A model generated the notes under the pieces. The model made no database searches. It saw only the letters and a list, made by a program, of their open reading frames with translations, and had not been told where the DNA came from. The translations under genes were made by a program, and so were the position numbers. Below, one piece after another: positions 11,611-24,640 of a DNA stretch of 64,000 bases (the first letter of the stretch is position 1; each line of letters begins with the position of its first letter). Location of the stretch: positions 1,594,314 to 1,658,313 of the forward strand of contig NW_004454195.1 in NCBI RefSeq assembly GCF_000283155.1, read 5' to 3'. Source of the DNA: Ceratotherium simum simum (taxonomy: Eukaryota; Chordata; Mammalia; Perissodactyla; Rhinocerotidae).

Positions 11611-12060
11611 GTACGTGCACCTTTTTATTTGTTCCTTTTTGCCTCTGATTTTGCTTAACAACCCGGGTGAGGTCTGTGTGGTGAGGGGCGTCCTCAGCTT
11701 GAAAGAGCGTTGCGTGTTAAGGAGCGGCTGAGAATGGAGTGTCCTCGGCTTTCTCTGCCTCGGAGGGTTCGGGTCTCTGATGCCCACAGCATAGAGATGC
11801 GAAGTTGCTCAGCGAAAAGGGCACACGCACTTTTGCAGGCAGAATCGAGGGATGCCCAGGAGAGTGGAGGGACTGGCCGAGAAATGGTAAGGAGCCCGCG
11901 GCAGCGCCCCCGGGGGTTGGGACATTTCTGGGGTGGGGACGCGCAGGGCCCGAGGATCGGTGCCCTGGGGGGTGGGGGATGCGAGCCCCCTCGGATGGGG
12001 GTCCTCGGTGGCCAGCTGCCGCCGAACGACTTCCAGCACTCTTAGCGCCTATGGGCAGTC

Positions 12061-14878
12061 CAGCTCAGGGCTGTGATCGTGGTCTCCAGGGTCTTAACTT
12101 GCCCCCAGGCTACCCAGATTGAGCTTGACTATGAACTAGCCCCTTCCCCGCCTGTCTGAATTCCAAATTGGCGGTGTAGGGTGGGGGGAGATGAGAATTG
12201 GGAAGAGGGGCAAGAAGGAGAAATATGTTGCATTGATGCCTACCTGTGTCTGGAAAGAGGGGGGAGGGGCGATGCACCTGAGGACAGGAGCACCCCTGCA
12301 AGTTTGTGTGGCTTTGTTGGGGAGCGGGGTGGGAGGGATGTCTGGAAAAAGGAAGCATCTGCAACTCTGTTACCGCGAGATTATAACCTCCTATCCCCCT
12401 CCTCCAGGGTAGTAGGGAGCAGATAGAGAACCTCATTTTAGAGGGGAGTAGGTGCTGTTTGAAATTAGACAAGCGGAAGCCATCCAGGTGATAAGGTGGC
12501 AGAAGTGCTGGGCAAGTCCCTGGTGCGAAGTGACTGCTCCCTCAGGAGCAAGAGAGCAAGAGGAAAAGAGAACCAGGCTGATGATGTTGGGGGGCGGGGG
12601 TGGTGCAGAGCCGAGATTGGTTTTTAGCCTGGAGATACCCACATGTTGCTTGAGTGACTGAGAGGAAATGTTTAAGCGTTTGGTCAGGGGGAAACAATCA
12701 TGGTGGTCTTAGAAAATATTGGGGCTGTCTTTCCTCCCTGCTTCCCACTTCCTCCATGCTCATATCCATGCAACTTGGTTGAAGTTCTAGGACTGTAACT
12801 AATCATTGCCCCCATTCCCAAAGAAATTGTACTTGGCCCTCTCTGTGGGACTGGGGCTGGGCATCTTGTGTGAGCAGTCACCCCTTTGTTATCTGACACA
12901 CAATCATTTCTTCCTTTTTGTTTTCTGTCTGATTTATCTGACTCTGAGAATGTTCCTCTCCTCCTTCCCACCCCCACCCCAGTATTTCTACTCGCTTATT
13001 TCTACACTTCCTCTTGCTCTTCTAGCCTTTTTGGACCAGCCTCTGAATTAGCCCACTAACACCCACCGTCTACCCGCCTTGTGTCTCCATCAAACTGTGT
13101 TTAGCTGCTGTCACAAGCAGGGGATGTCAGCTGTGAGCTCTCTAAGAACCAGCATCATCAGGCTATTCTCCAGTGGTTAATTAGGAAGCAGCCAGTAGCT
13201 ATCTTCCTTCTGTAGGAACAAATTGCAGGAGTGTGTCTACTCATGGTAACAGCAGCTAGAGGAAAGGGCCTCCCCCCTCTTCACTACTTCCTCCCAGCCC
13301 CAGCGCTCAGGGTCAGCCTCCTGTGCCCAGCTCCCCCTTCAGCTGAGATATTGCCAAATCATGGCTTTTCCCAGGAAGATAGTGCATTTGTCCAAAAATC
13401 TGCTGCCTGCAAACATCTGAAAATCTGAACATTGGAGACTGTGTTTAGTAAAAACATTCTGCATATGTTGCTTTTCCAGAAGACCCCCAATTGGTGTTGC
13501 TTCTCTCTTCCTCTGACACTCCAATGTGAGATTTTGCTTTGAATATTTTATCTTCAGTATAAATGTAAAGAAATACCAAGCTAGAGCGAGGAAAAACTGG
13601 AAGCATGCATTAGGGACTTGCATAGAATTCTGAGTACCCAAACACGAATTCCAGAAATGGCTCTCCTTCCTTTTGTTGACTGCAAAGTAAAATTATTTCC
13701 AGCAGAAAAGGGACCCATCCCCTTTTGAGGGTGATCTGGAGAAACCAAGGGAGCTGGAAAGGAGATATTTATATCTATATATGTTGGTAGCTAAACTCAC
13801 ATAGAAATTTCACTCTTTAGTGTTGAAATCCATTGACTTGGGGCCCTGCTGATGACTGCCAAGCGTCCCACTCTAAATCTGAGGTCACTAAATGGAAACA
13901 TCCCTGCCATGGGAAAACCGCACAGCCTAGCTGTGATACCAACCACATGCCCACTTCTAAATGTAACCAAGTCACTTCTGCGTTATATGTTGGTGCAATT
14001 CCTCGGATTATTGGCTCACCCCTGGTGTCAAGAGACTAATACACGGACAAAGGCAGTTGTGGAGAGTGAGCTGTGCAGCTTGTACATTTCATATTAAACA
14101 CGCAGATCACACAAACGATAGTCCCTTGGGCTGATGAGTTTGCAAACCAGTGTTTTATTTTACTGTTCTCTGCATTCAGTGGGTTGGGGAAAAAAATAAA
14201 AAGCTGTCTTGTTTTCATTCTGCAAAAGAAGTCAGAAGTCTAAACCCAGTTTCTCGCTTTCCTTGGGAGGAAGTGGTGGTAGAAGCGAAAGTCCATTTTA
14301 TTTACACAGTGGGTGCTCCTCCCGGCAGTGGCAGATTTGACTTTCCACTTGGGCTTCCTCTGCACTGGTGGCCTGAGCAGGGCCTCGTGCTGGTGAACAG
14401 CTCCTTTACCAAGGTTATTTTCATCTGCCAAGCTGAACTCCAGGAGCTGGAGGAGATAGACAGCTTGTGTTTGTGGCCATTCAACCAGAAAAGAATACCA
14501 GCTGAAAACACACAATGAAGGAAGGGAATTGGGGGTGGGGGTGGGGAGAGGAGGTACAGATAGGCCAACAGCACATAACTGGTTCCCCAAAGACAAACCT
14601 AGATGTGGGATGGTGTCATAAATCCGTTGTCACATAAACACCCTACAATGTGATTATTAGAAAGATCTGTCCAGAAAAGAAAAATGATTATGAGTATGTG
14701 CCTTTTCGTCTGGAAAGAACCCTCCTTTGGCTTCATTTCTCTATACTTTCGAAATCATATCCTTATAGGCCTTTTCTTGAGACAACATTTTCTCCCTGAA
14801 AATCAAAACCTCACCATTGTGCACATGGAAGCCTTCAAGTCGATTCAACTGAACAGAATCACTCAACATGTATAATTC
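12061..14878. other. Non-coding, no repeat recognised
   Basis: GC content falls off from the island. Several open frames of up to 122 codons exist on both strands, but none has splice support or recognisable protein similarity. The unusual lack of recognisable repeats fits a promoter-proximal intronic region. Confidence 0.45.
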
Positions 14879-14889
14879 AAGAATGAATT

Positions 14890-15103
14890 GGGCCGGCCCC
14901 GTGGCTTAGTGGTTAAGTGCGTGCGCTCCGCTGCTGGCGGCCCGGGTTCGGATCCCGGGCGCGCACCGACGCACCGCTTGTCGGGCCATGCTGAGGCCGC
15001 GTCCCACATACAGCAACTAGAAGGATGTGCAACTATGACGTACAACTATCCACTGGGGCTTTGGGGGAAAAAAAAAATAAAAAAAATTATAAAAAAAAAA
15101 AAA
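14890..15103 (+). mobile_element. ERE SINE, young, with perfect 11-base target duplication
   Basis: It begins gggccggccccgtggcttag. The pol III A box tggcttagtgg is at 14902-14912 and the B box ggttcggatcc at 14945-14955. The 3' part reads catacagcaactagaaggat, then ggggctttggggg and an A-rich tail. The duplication aagaatgaatt is at 14879-14889 and 15104-15114 without mismatch. CpGs are largely intact, so it is recent. Confidence 0.98.
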
Positions 15104-15114
15104 AAGAATGAATT

Positions 15115-17095
15115 AATATGGAAACACCCACACATCCTCCTCCCCCTTCCCATCTCCTCTCCGAGGCCACCAAGCTCCTCTCTGGATTAATGGCCAAGGT
15201 TTGGTCACGGTACACTCATCGCACTTTGGATGTGTTGGAAACATTCCCTAGAAATAATAGATGTTTTTCTCAGACTATGGCAGACTATCTAGAAAAGATC
15301 ATTTTACATGTGGCCCGATCCTGGGTGGCCCTCCCTTAGAGGAAACCCTGGACACCATCAAGAAAAGAAGGCACTCCAATTTATTGTATTGGGCATTGTT
15401 TACGTGACACTGATGAGTACTGTGTGGAGATGAATGTTTTCACACGTTCATTACACTAATTAAAAAGGAAATTAGATTTTTTCCAACAGTGAAAGCAAAT
15501 GAGGTGCAATATTATGTTGTGTTCCATAAGATCAACATGAGCTGTCTGACCAGGGAGGGAGGAGTCTTAGACAAAGGGAATATTTTTCACACTGCTTAGC
15601 ATTCTAAAATATAATAAAATGATTAACAATCATTTTTGTTTCTGAAGTGGATTGGAAGTCCAAGTCCGCAGTGTTATTTAATTTAGAGGAGTACTAATTT
15701 TTTCCCACTTAAACACGTGTTGACTGAGCAACTAGTTAGATTTTTCATTCAATATAAAAGTGACAGATATTGATTATACCTTCTAGGAAGTGCACAGTCT
15801 GGTAGAGAAGTAGAAAGAACTCAGTCGTGGTGGACAATGTGCTGTCCACACGTGTCTTGGTTTGCCCTGTCTATATCTGTTGTTGCAACATAATTATTAA
15901 CAGCACCCCCTTTATCCCGGAAGTGTTCCGGTTTGGATGATAAGTTGCATGGTCACCCTAGAAACAAGGGCTATGGGAGGTCAGAGGAAGGAGAAGAAGG
16001 CTGTGATGGGAGTAGTCAGTGAAGGTTTCATGTGAGTGCCTATTGTAAGATTACAGAAAAATGGAAGGGAAAAGGGAGGACTTACCAGACGAGAAGACTA
16101 GAAAGATTGTGAGCTGCCTGAGGGCACAGAGTCGGTTTTGTTCATTCCTGTATCCTCAGGACTTGCATGCTGCCTAGCAAACAGTAGGCATCAAATGTTA
16201 ACTAATTGCCTGTGACCTAGATTTAAGATCAAGAGTGAAGGTAGGAAAGTTCAGGACAGTGAGGAGGCGTGCCTGGCAAGAAAGGTCAGATGGGAACGAT
16301 GATGAAATAAGGCTATTAATAATGGTGATGGTGCTGAGACAAGGCTGGCAATGACCGTACCAAAAAACAACCTTCGTACAGGAAAACTATGTCTTGCAAC
16401 TCTTTCTTCTCTATGTCACTTATCTTTCGGGTTTAATGCTATTGGCCTGCACCTCTAGCCCCAGAGGTGATCTCTTCCTTCTCAAGCAAATTGTTCAGGA
16501 AGGAACTGAAGGAACAATGACTCCATTCTCTTCAAGCTTGTCTCCTTCTGTCCTTGTCCTCTCGGAGGACTTTTGAAGGAAGGAATGGGCAGGAGGAGGG
16601 AAGGGTACCTTACAAATGCAAAAGCAATGCAGATGAACACAAAGAGCACGTGGTTTTTTCCTTCTCCTAATAGGGGGAATAAATTCAAAGTGACAGTTTC
16701 CTGGAGCTAGTGCAACTCCCAAGAGGTTATTCCCAGTATAACACTTGACTTCCGCACTTTTTACTACATATGACGGCCTGGAGTGACCCGGCCTTGGCCT
16801 TCACTGAGACAGTCTACCTTCTAATTAACCTGACCCACACTAGGTGCCCTGCTGATATGTGGAGGTTCAAGGTTAACTACCCTAAATGAAGATTCCACGA
16901 TAACTACCAGCTGGTAACTCTTGAATGGCAATGCCATACTCTTGGTTTATAAGGCTACTGGGAGCATTTTAACCACTTTGAAATGATCCATCCATATCTT
17001 CCCAAGTTCTAATCTAATTTATTGTTGTCTTGGTGATGCTTCATCCTCAGAAATAATTGCAGCTTAGAAAAGAGAGAGATGGACACACACAAGGA
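15115..17095. other. Non-coding, nothing firmly recognised
   Basis: There are only scattered weak resemblances to old repeats (for example ctgtatcctcaggacttgca near 16148). No coding support. Confidence 0.45.
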
Positions 17096-17099
17096 TATA

Positions 17100-18090
17100 G
17101 CCCTGAGAACATACATCAGGGTTCAATTGCAGACAACAGAATCCACTCAGCGGAAAGGCTATAAAATAAAATGACTTACAGAATTGTTGGGTCAGGAAGG
17201 CCACAGAAACACATTCCAGGTCAAGCTTTCCAGAACAACGTTGAAAGTCACAGTAAAATTAGGCCAATAATGGAGCCGCTACCTGGTCAGTAATCAAGAA
17301 GCTGCCTGCTGCTTTAAGAAGCTACTGCCTCCAGAATGAGTCTGCCCATAGTCAAGAAACAGCCAGCCAGGAAGCCACCACAGAAAAACCAGGTAGTTCA
17401 TGATGGTGGTTGCTAGCAGTGACAATAAAAGAAGCAGAAGTCTAGCACAATAGGCAAAATAATGTACCCCCCAACCCACAAAGATGTCCTCATGCTCATC
17501 TCCAGAACCAGTGCATATGTTACCTTACATAGCAAAAGGGACTTTGCAGAAATGATGAAGTTAAGCTCTTTGAGATTATCCTGGATTCCCCAGGTGGGCC
17601 CAGTCTAATTACATCTGTCCTTAAAAGCAGAGGACCTTTCCCGGCTGTGGTCGTGTGACTATGGAAGAAGGGTCAGAGAAGTGTCACATTGCTGTCTTTG
17701 AAGATGGAGCAAGGGCTGTGGGTGGTCTCTAGAAACTAGAAAAAAGCAAGGAAGTGGATTCTCCCCTAGAGCCTCCAGAAAGGAACACAGTATTCTGACA
17801 CCTTGATTTTAGCCCGGTGAGAGCCATTTCAGACTTCTGACCTCCTGAACTGTAAGATAATAAATGTGTGTTGTCTTGAGCCACTAAATTTGTAGTAATT
17901 TATTACAGCAGCTGTAGAAAACTAAAACACACAGTCTCTCCATCACTTCTGCCTTCAAGTCTTGCACAAGTGCACCTGGTGGAGGCCCCTTGCATCACAT
18001 GCAGAACCCTAGCTGCAGGGGATTCTGGGAAATGTTGCTTTCAGCTTCCCAGCTTCAGTACTGGAAGGCACCCTAGAAAGGGGTTGGATT
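17100..18090. repeat. Old LTR-like repeat interrupted by a MaLR LTR
   Basis: The left part, ggttcaattgcagacaacag ... atgacttacagaattgttgg (17120-17450), and the right part, catcacatgcagaaccctag ... ggattctgggaaatgttgct (17940-18060), look like two halves of one older element separated by the LTR at 17455-17935. Confidence 0.5.
17455..17935 (+). mobile_element. MaLR (MLT1-type) solo LTR
   Basis: It contains tatgttaccttacatagcaa, aagggactttgcag, gattatcctggattccccag, gtgggcccagtctaattaca, tctcccctagagcctccaga, ttgattttagcccggtgaga and the polyadenylation region taagataataaatgtgtgtt. These are the classical MLT1 landmarks in order. No internal retroviral region is present. Confidence 0.92.
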
Positions 18091-18464
18091 GATGTTGAGT
18101 GCCAATCATGTATATCCAGTGCAGCTGCCGTGGGAAGGTATGGGGGAGCCTGGGGAGCCACAGGTGTATATGCATGGCATTCCTAACTATCCTGCTCTGA
18201 AGGACAGCGGCATGTAGCAGAACAAAAGTGGATGCCTGAGATTTTTAGGAAGTTTAGCAAGTGTTATTAAGTCATCAAGGCACAAGGAGGAGGGGAGGAG
18301 AAGGCATCAGAATAGTTGCCTCTTTTACTGCTCTAGAAGTTACTATCTGGTCTGTGGTATTAAGGGTGAAATTGGGTGGTATTAAGGAGAAATTGTACGT
18401 ATCAGTATCAGGGGTAAATATTGGCTTTCTAAGGCTTAATGTTTAACTATATACAGTCAGTCTA

Positions 18465-18978
18465 TATGGCAGATTATATTTTCCAAAGATGGCCTCAACT
18501 GTATCTCCCATCCCACCTGCCCTTCCTACAAAGTGACTCTGATAACTCTTTCCATTGAGAAATGAGGTCCACGTTCCCTCCCCTCAAAATTGTGACTCTC
18601 TCGACTAATAGAGAAGGTGACTTCCAAGGCTAGACCATAAAAGATAACTCAGCTTCTATCTTATTGGTGGGAATACTCGCTCTTGAAGCCATCAGCTGCC
18701 GTGTAATCTGTCTAATTATCCTGAGGCTGCCATGGTGTGGGGAAGCCCAAACAGGCCCACCACAAGGAAAGGCCTGAGGCTGTAAGAAGAGAGAAAGATG
18801 TCTGACCAGCCCACAGCTCCTCCAGTCCCTGCCCCTCCATGTCTAGCCACCATCTGGCTGCATCAGAGACCCTGAACCAGAACTATCCAGCAGAGCCCTT
18901 TCCAATTCCTGACTCACTGTTGTTGTTTTAGGCCACTACATTTGGGGATGATTTGTCACGCAGCAATAAATAACTGGA
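18465..18978 (+). mobile_element. Second MaLR-type LTR
   Basis: Landmarks include cttattggtgggaatactcg, atggtgtggggaagcccaaa, ttccaattcctgactcactg, tgttttaggccactacattt and gtcacgcagcaataaataac at the 3' end. It is in the same orientation as the LTR at 17455-17935 but is clearly a different subfamily. Confidence 0.8.
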
Positions 18979-19654
18979 TTGGTCTCCATAGTCAGATGCA
19001 GAGAAAAGGTCAATTAAAGCCACAGTCTTGTGTTATTCCTAGCTAATTTCTTCACCGTGAGGTAAATAACATGAGTTGTCAGTAGTGGAATAACCAAGTC
19101 TAACGCCTACCTTTTCCTCCTGTAGAATATTAGCCTATGAAACTCCTTCTTAAAGTACATATCAGAAGCCACACATTGTGGTTTGTTTGTTGGACAAGGA
19201 CTTAGGAAAGGAATTGGTAACATTGAGAAGGAGTTTCAAATTGGCTAATCCCACGCGTGAAAAAGCAAGAAACCAAATAACTTTTTTTTAAGTAGAGCTG
19301 TCTCAGTGTGGTAGAGGTGTTGCAAAACTTTACTTTGGGGAGTGACCTCAAATTAGGGACCCACTTAGGAGATGGAGAAAAGAGAAATAGTTACTGGACT
19401 AATGCACACTGATCTGGCACCTGAAGTACAGGTAGCCACGCTGGCAGTCCCTTCTTCCCCATCAGGCTGACTGCTCTTTTTTCTTGTACCAGTTCTTTTC
19501 TGTACATGCCTCCTTCCTTGATACTTAAATTTTGCTGTTCCTGAAGTTCAGGGTCCCCTTGAGAATAGTACATAATAGTATGTTTGACTAGGTGATAGTA
19601 TCTCGTGTTTCTGTGGATTTTTGCAATTTTCAACAACTTGCATCACATTCATTG

Positions 19655-19790
19655 TCCTATTTAAACCACAGAACCCTGTGTTATAGGCAGAACTAACCTT
19701 AATGTCCCTGGTTTCACAAATTAGGAAACAAACAAAAGGACTAACTAGCTCGTCCAAGATCACAGTGCTAGTGTGTAGGAGAGGTTAGTG
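19655..19790 (+). repeat. MIR fragment
   Basis: It shows tggtttcacaaattaggaaa followed by ctcgtccaagatcacagtgc, matching the central MIR core. Confidence 0.6.
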
Positions 19791-20783
19791 CTGAGGTGCT
19801 CTCACTCCTTACTGGAGTCTCTCCACCCCAGGACGTCCACTCAAGTAGCCTTTGCACAAAAACAATGTTAAGCTGGAGAGAGGGAGGGGTGATTTGTTCT
19901 GCCTGTCTGCCGCCTTCAGTCACCAAAATATGGCCTATTTGAAGCCAAATTCGTTGGAAGCCTGAAGTCTATTTTCTCTTATTACCTGACTAATGCTCTC
20001 AGTTTGGTACTGTATTTTGCAAGTGAAAACCTGCTCCCATAATGACCTAAGAAAGGTCAGGAACTGCTCCCTGTTCAAGCTCCCATGACGTCCCAAAAAA
20101 AGTTTGCCCTTTGAATTTTGTCATATGGTCTTTGGCCTAAAATAGGATAGAAATGACACGTGGAGTTTCTTTTTCAAGGGTTGTTTTGTTTTTTTGGGTT
20201 TTTTTTTTTTTTTTAGATCCTCAAAGTATGTTTCTTCACATTAAGATATTTTCCAGATGTAATTTTTTTTTGGCTCTCTGATTGTTGCAAAATGGCTCTT
20301 TCCTCATTGATGGAAGAAAATAGCCAAAGCAAGAAGAGGCTAAGGGACTACATTAACTCAAGATGTTTTCCTATATGTGAATATACAGTTATCAAGCTAG
20401 AGGTACCGAAAAAAACCATATTGAGGGAATGTGTAGTTTTCATTTAAGGAGCTAGTCTCACTCCTTTACAATCTAATTGGGGGAAAATCAACCCAGCTAG
20501 ACCCTGCACATAGATTCTACATATGGCAAAAAAGACCTTCCTTGCATCACCTCCCTTTAAGTAAATCATGCGATCCTGAATGTGGGTACAGAGTCAAGGC
20601 CTTCCTGGGCACAGGGGAGTCTGAAGCCCTTGCAATTTTTAAAAATAAATGCAAATTCTAAATTGCAGATGTGTGTACGTGTACCCCATATTGCATGTTG
20701 ACATAAAGCTCCTCTTTTGTAATAAAACACCCAATCTAAATAAAAACTGCATGTAAAAATAATATTAATAATAATAGCTATCA

Positions 20784-20965
20784 TTTAATAGCATTTCCAG
20801 TGTGCCAGGCACATGTATTAATTCACTGAGTTCTCACAATAACCCCAAGGTTATTATCTCATAATTACCCCTATCATCATCTCCAGTTTATGGATGAGAG
20901 AACTAGGGCCCAGCAAAGTTAGTAAGGGCAGAGCACAGTTTTAAGGCTGGACTGTCTGGCATCAG
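20784..20965 (+). repeat. MIR SINE
   Basis: It shows gtgtgccaggcacatgtatt, tcacaataaccccaaggtta, ggatgagagaactagggccc and gtctggcatcagagtctggg, in MIR order. Confidence 0.85.
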
Positions 20966-23065
20966 AGTCTGGGCTGTGGCTGTGGATGTAAATACACAAA
21001 GACCCCAAATTCAGCGTTCCCACAGCAACTGCCAGTTAGGAGCATATTCAATAAGCCTGAGTTCTCCCATGTAACTGAGCCCGGTTGCGGTGTCCAGACC
21101 ACTTGTCTTAGCAACTCAGTACATAGACAGTCCATGCGGTTTGCAGGCTGAGGGTCTCTGTTGATATCAAGGCACTAATGAGACTCTTCAGGATTCTATT
21201 GTAATCACTGAGAAGCTTTTTTACATTATCCAGCAAAAAGATTCATTATTCCAGCTAAGTAAGCAGTGTGTCTGCAAAGGTGCCCAATCACAGGGAAATG
21301 AAACAGGCACTTTTCCTCTGAGTAAGCAAGGCATCCTGAAAAATGCCCTCTGTGTCAGTGGCAAGCCTTCTCCTTCCACATGGCAAACAACTGTCCCTCA
21401 CAATCCCTCAGAGATCTGAACAACTCCACAAAAGGGGAGGAATGTGGAAAAAAAGCAAATTTGAGAGAAAAAAGGACTCATTCCTTCCCTTTTATGAGGA
21501 CTATTGTCTAATCCATACCCACATGTAAAGTATCCCTTGATCAATTTTGTCTTAATTACTGAATGTAGGAAAACAAGATCATTGTTAATTCATGCAGTTT
21601 TAATTTATGCATAGGAGAATTATACAGGATAATTACCTGCAGTTGAAGAAAAATGAATAGTGTCAAATCTGGTTAATCCATGCATGGTTTACCCTTCTAT
21701 CTCTCTATCAGAAAAGATTTAAAGTGGTAACTAATGAGTGTGATATACAAAATTGCATTGGTTTGTTAAACAGAAGTATTTTTTTCCCTTTGATTTGCAT
21801 CACAAATAGAGTTCTCAGATTTGGACTGACTAAATTTGAATATAATTTCCAGAACAATAGGTTTGATTCTCTGACTTAACTCCTGCATGATCTTTTCCAG
21901 AAGTGCCCATTTTTCAAATCAGTGCAAGAGAAATTATCTTCATGGGCCCTATGTTAGCCTGAGTATAATTTCTTTTATGGGAATAATTCAGTGGGAATGA
22001 TGATTATTTCCTTTATCAAGATTTATGGGGGTTTATAGTAATGATCACTAACTTCCACATTGTCCTTGAACCTCTGTGATCCAGTGGCTTCCAAAAACGA
22101 AAACTAAAACAAGCAGCTGGAATGAATTATGGGGCAATGAGCAGACATGGATGGAAATATCCTCGTGACTTCTGTCAAGCAACAGATAGCTGCTGAAGCC
22201 TCTTTGAATTCATATATGATAACACTGGGAGAAGAGTAACACTTAGTTAAAATTCACCAAAAAAAGTATACTCCATGAATTTTCAAAAATTTAAGACAGG
22301 TTACAATAATGTACAATAAATAAAGAGAAAATAGGTATCCAAGAGAGAAGTAAATAGTCTAACTTGAAAGAATCAATGTTCATGCTATGATTGAGCAGCA
22401 AGTTTTGCTCTGACCTTCCTTTGCTTTGACCTTCCAGGCAACCGGGGAACGTAGTGAGTTATGACTTAAGTTATTGCTATCAGAAAGATGGACATACAAA
22501 ATACAGCAGATCCTCGGAGGGCAAATTCTCCTAGCGATGAGTTATAAAAGAAATGTCTAATGTGGGAACTTACTCAGGGGAGGTTAAGTTGAGGTAGCCA
22601 AACCAAAACATTGCAGTGAAATTCAAAAGGCAACACTTTGCATGTTGAGCTTCACTGTTATTTTCTTATCCCTCCATCAGGTTCTCCTAAAGATCCAAAA
22701 GGAACAATCAAAGAAAATGTCATGAAGAGAAAAAGAAATGTGTATATTTGGCCCTCAATTGCTCTTTTTTGGGAAAAAAGGATCCAACTTTTCTAAGGCA
22801 AAGTTACATGCCATAATCGGATTTTGTCTTCAATGTCAGGAGAGGGAGTTGAGGGTGACTCATCCCTTAGCTTAGACGCCCTCACACCCAGCTTAGACAA
22901 TTGAGTCGAAACTTCATAATAATCTTATTACCATGGCAGAATTTATCAATTGAGATTTTAGGTTCTAGCGAGACCAACTTGCTTAGCAAAATAAGGGAGA
23001 GCAAAAAAACATAAAACTTTCATTGTTTAGATAAGGCCTTTCGTCTTTTTATTCTTGACCTTGTT
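20966..23065. other. Non-coding, nothing recognised
   Basis: AT-rich sequence with no feature that I can support. Confidence 0.45.
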
Positions 23066-23068
23066 GAC

Positions 23069-23098
23069 AATAATGATGATGATGATGATGATAATAAT
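23069..23098. repeat. (GAT)n/(AAT)n microsatellite
   Basis: Consecutive gat units are followed by aat units. A MIR starts right after it. Confidence 0.85.
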
Positions 23099-23102
23099 AG
23101 GC

Positions 23103-23240
23103 ATCAGTTTTACTGAAGTACATACTTTGTGCCTGCCATTATACTTTACAGCCTAATGCCCCTTAATCCTCACAATAACTTTAAGACGTAAATGTTAGGA
23201 TCCCTATTTTACAGAAGAGGAAACCGAGCAAAGGTCATTG
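23103..23240 (+). repeat. MIR SINE
   Basis: It shows ttgtgcctgccattatactt, aatcctcacaataactttaa, ccctattttacagaagagga and aaccgagcaaaggtca. Confidence 0.85.
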
Positions 23241-23654
23241 TTCCAAGGAGGAGATTCATACCAACTGTGTGACTATAGACAGCTTATCTAAACAACATTC
23301 CGCAAAACTTGTATCTACGTGTGTATGTGTGTGTTTAAGCTTCTGGATCCTGCTGCTTCCTTGATCTTACTTGCAGCTTCTCTCTACCTCTTACAAAGAC
23401 ACCGGCTGTGACAATCTCTAAGACCCTACATAACTTAAGACCCTCTATTAACTAGACCTGTGATGGCATGAAACTGTCTCTGAGTTGACTCCCAGGAAGT
23501 AAATAATATGTACATGTGTAAAGTTTCAGTGTTCTCCCATATGCCAAGACAAATGGTCTCCCTTAAACCATTTTCCTTGACTCTGAAGTACTAACAGAAA
23601 CATAACTGGTAAATTTGATACCGCCCTTTCCTGCTGTGAATATTAATTGTGGCA

Positions 23655-23830
23655 CTCGGTGTAATGCGCAGACCAACTCTGGAGAGCGGCAGGAGGGTAG
23701 GGGTTGCGGGGACTGGCTGTGTCCCGCCACCTGTCCACGCTGTCCTTTTCTCTTCACTCGGAATACGCTGGGCTGAACAGTTGGAGGGCATCTGCTCTCG
23801 GGGCTGGAACACCCGCGCTGCTGACTCGGA
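23655..23830. promoter_or_regulatory. Isolated CpG-rich patch, possible regulatory element
   Basis: I count 12 CpG dinucleotides in about 170 bases, in an otherwise CpG-poor AT-rich intron. It does not resemble an ERE. It could be an enhancer, a minor promoter or an unrecognised GC-rich insertion. No exon can be supported. Confidence 0.3.
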
Positions 23831-24494
23831 AACAGTAGACCCATCCTGCCAAATGATATATTTTTGGTGCAGAGAAAAATTCTATCCCTCCTAGGGATCA
23901 AAATACATCCTTATGTGAATTCATGTCATTTTTGAAAGACATTGCCTAGTTCACATTCCAAATTCTGCTCATCCCATTTGATTGTACTCAACACCCACAT
24001 CCAATGTTCTCTGTACTTTCAAATCCAAAGTCTTGCGATGAGATTTGAGAAACATACAGTGTGAATGACATCCTTCGGAGAAGAAAATGTTCAGAGCGGC
24101 TGATTATCTGAAGAGTGTTCACAGAAAAGCTAACAAATCATACCATAGAAAATCAACTCTTAAAAATGCCTGCTTAGTGGTAAAATATCCTAGGACCCTG
24201 CACCATATGTAAAACCAATTGTATTTTTTAAATAGAGAAAATCAACTATTTTTGACCTCCTCTGCAGATATTATATAGTCCTTTTAACTGAAGACTGACT
24301 CAATTTACTAATTCAACTTTCAAGAGACTTGAGAATGCCTAGTACCTATAAATGAGTATCTAAGTAAATTATAAAACTCATGAAATCAACCTCCTTTAAA
24401 GATTTTTCCTCTGGGAGATGCACAAGAAGCCTCAATCTAGACCTTATGAAACTGGAAATGACTTGCTAATACATCCTCGTCACTGTAATGATAA

Positions 24495-24640
24495 AAATAG
24501 CGAACACTTATTCACTGTTCTAAGCACTTTACATTCATTAACCTATTTAATTTTGACAGCCACCTGTGAGTTTGGTCCTTTTATCATCCCCATTTTACAG
24601 ATAAGGTCATTGAGGTCTGGAGAGGTTAAGCAGCCTGTAA
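24495..24640 (+). repeat. MIR SINE
   Basis: It shows ttctaagcactttacattca, cccattttacagataaggtc and ggagaggttaagcagcctgt. Confidence 0.88.

Larger units (their letters stand above)
11363..12060 (+). promoter_or_regulatory. RIPOR2: CpG island, probable RIPOR2 promoter
   Basis: The sequence after the gap is strongly GC-rich with many CpGs (for example gcgcctccgccgctgcgagcgcacgcg in pieces at 11380-11405, and 11880-12030), unlike the AT-rich surroundings. It lies about 29 kb upstream of the first coding exon on the + strand. From memory this matches the spacing of a known human RIPOR2 promoter. The island probably extends left into the 493-base gap, so the transcription start cannot be placed. 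No TATA box is obvious. Confidence 0.7.

Noticed and set aside
11710..12122. Overlapping 105- and 111-codon + strand frames after the first-exon donor
   Set aside because: GC-rich CpG-island sequence has few stops. Neither frame joins exon 2 in frame to a known RIPOR2 N-terminus.
14890..14970. Possible tRNA-Ser-like gene
   Set aside because: The A and B boxes belong to the SINE head; the cloverleaf is not preserved and a SINE body follows.
14888..15190. 100-codon open frame
   Set aside because: It reads through the ERE SINE at 14890-15103; similar frames appear in the other EREs at 5407 and 60863.
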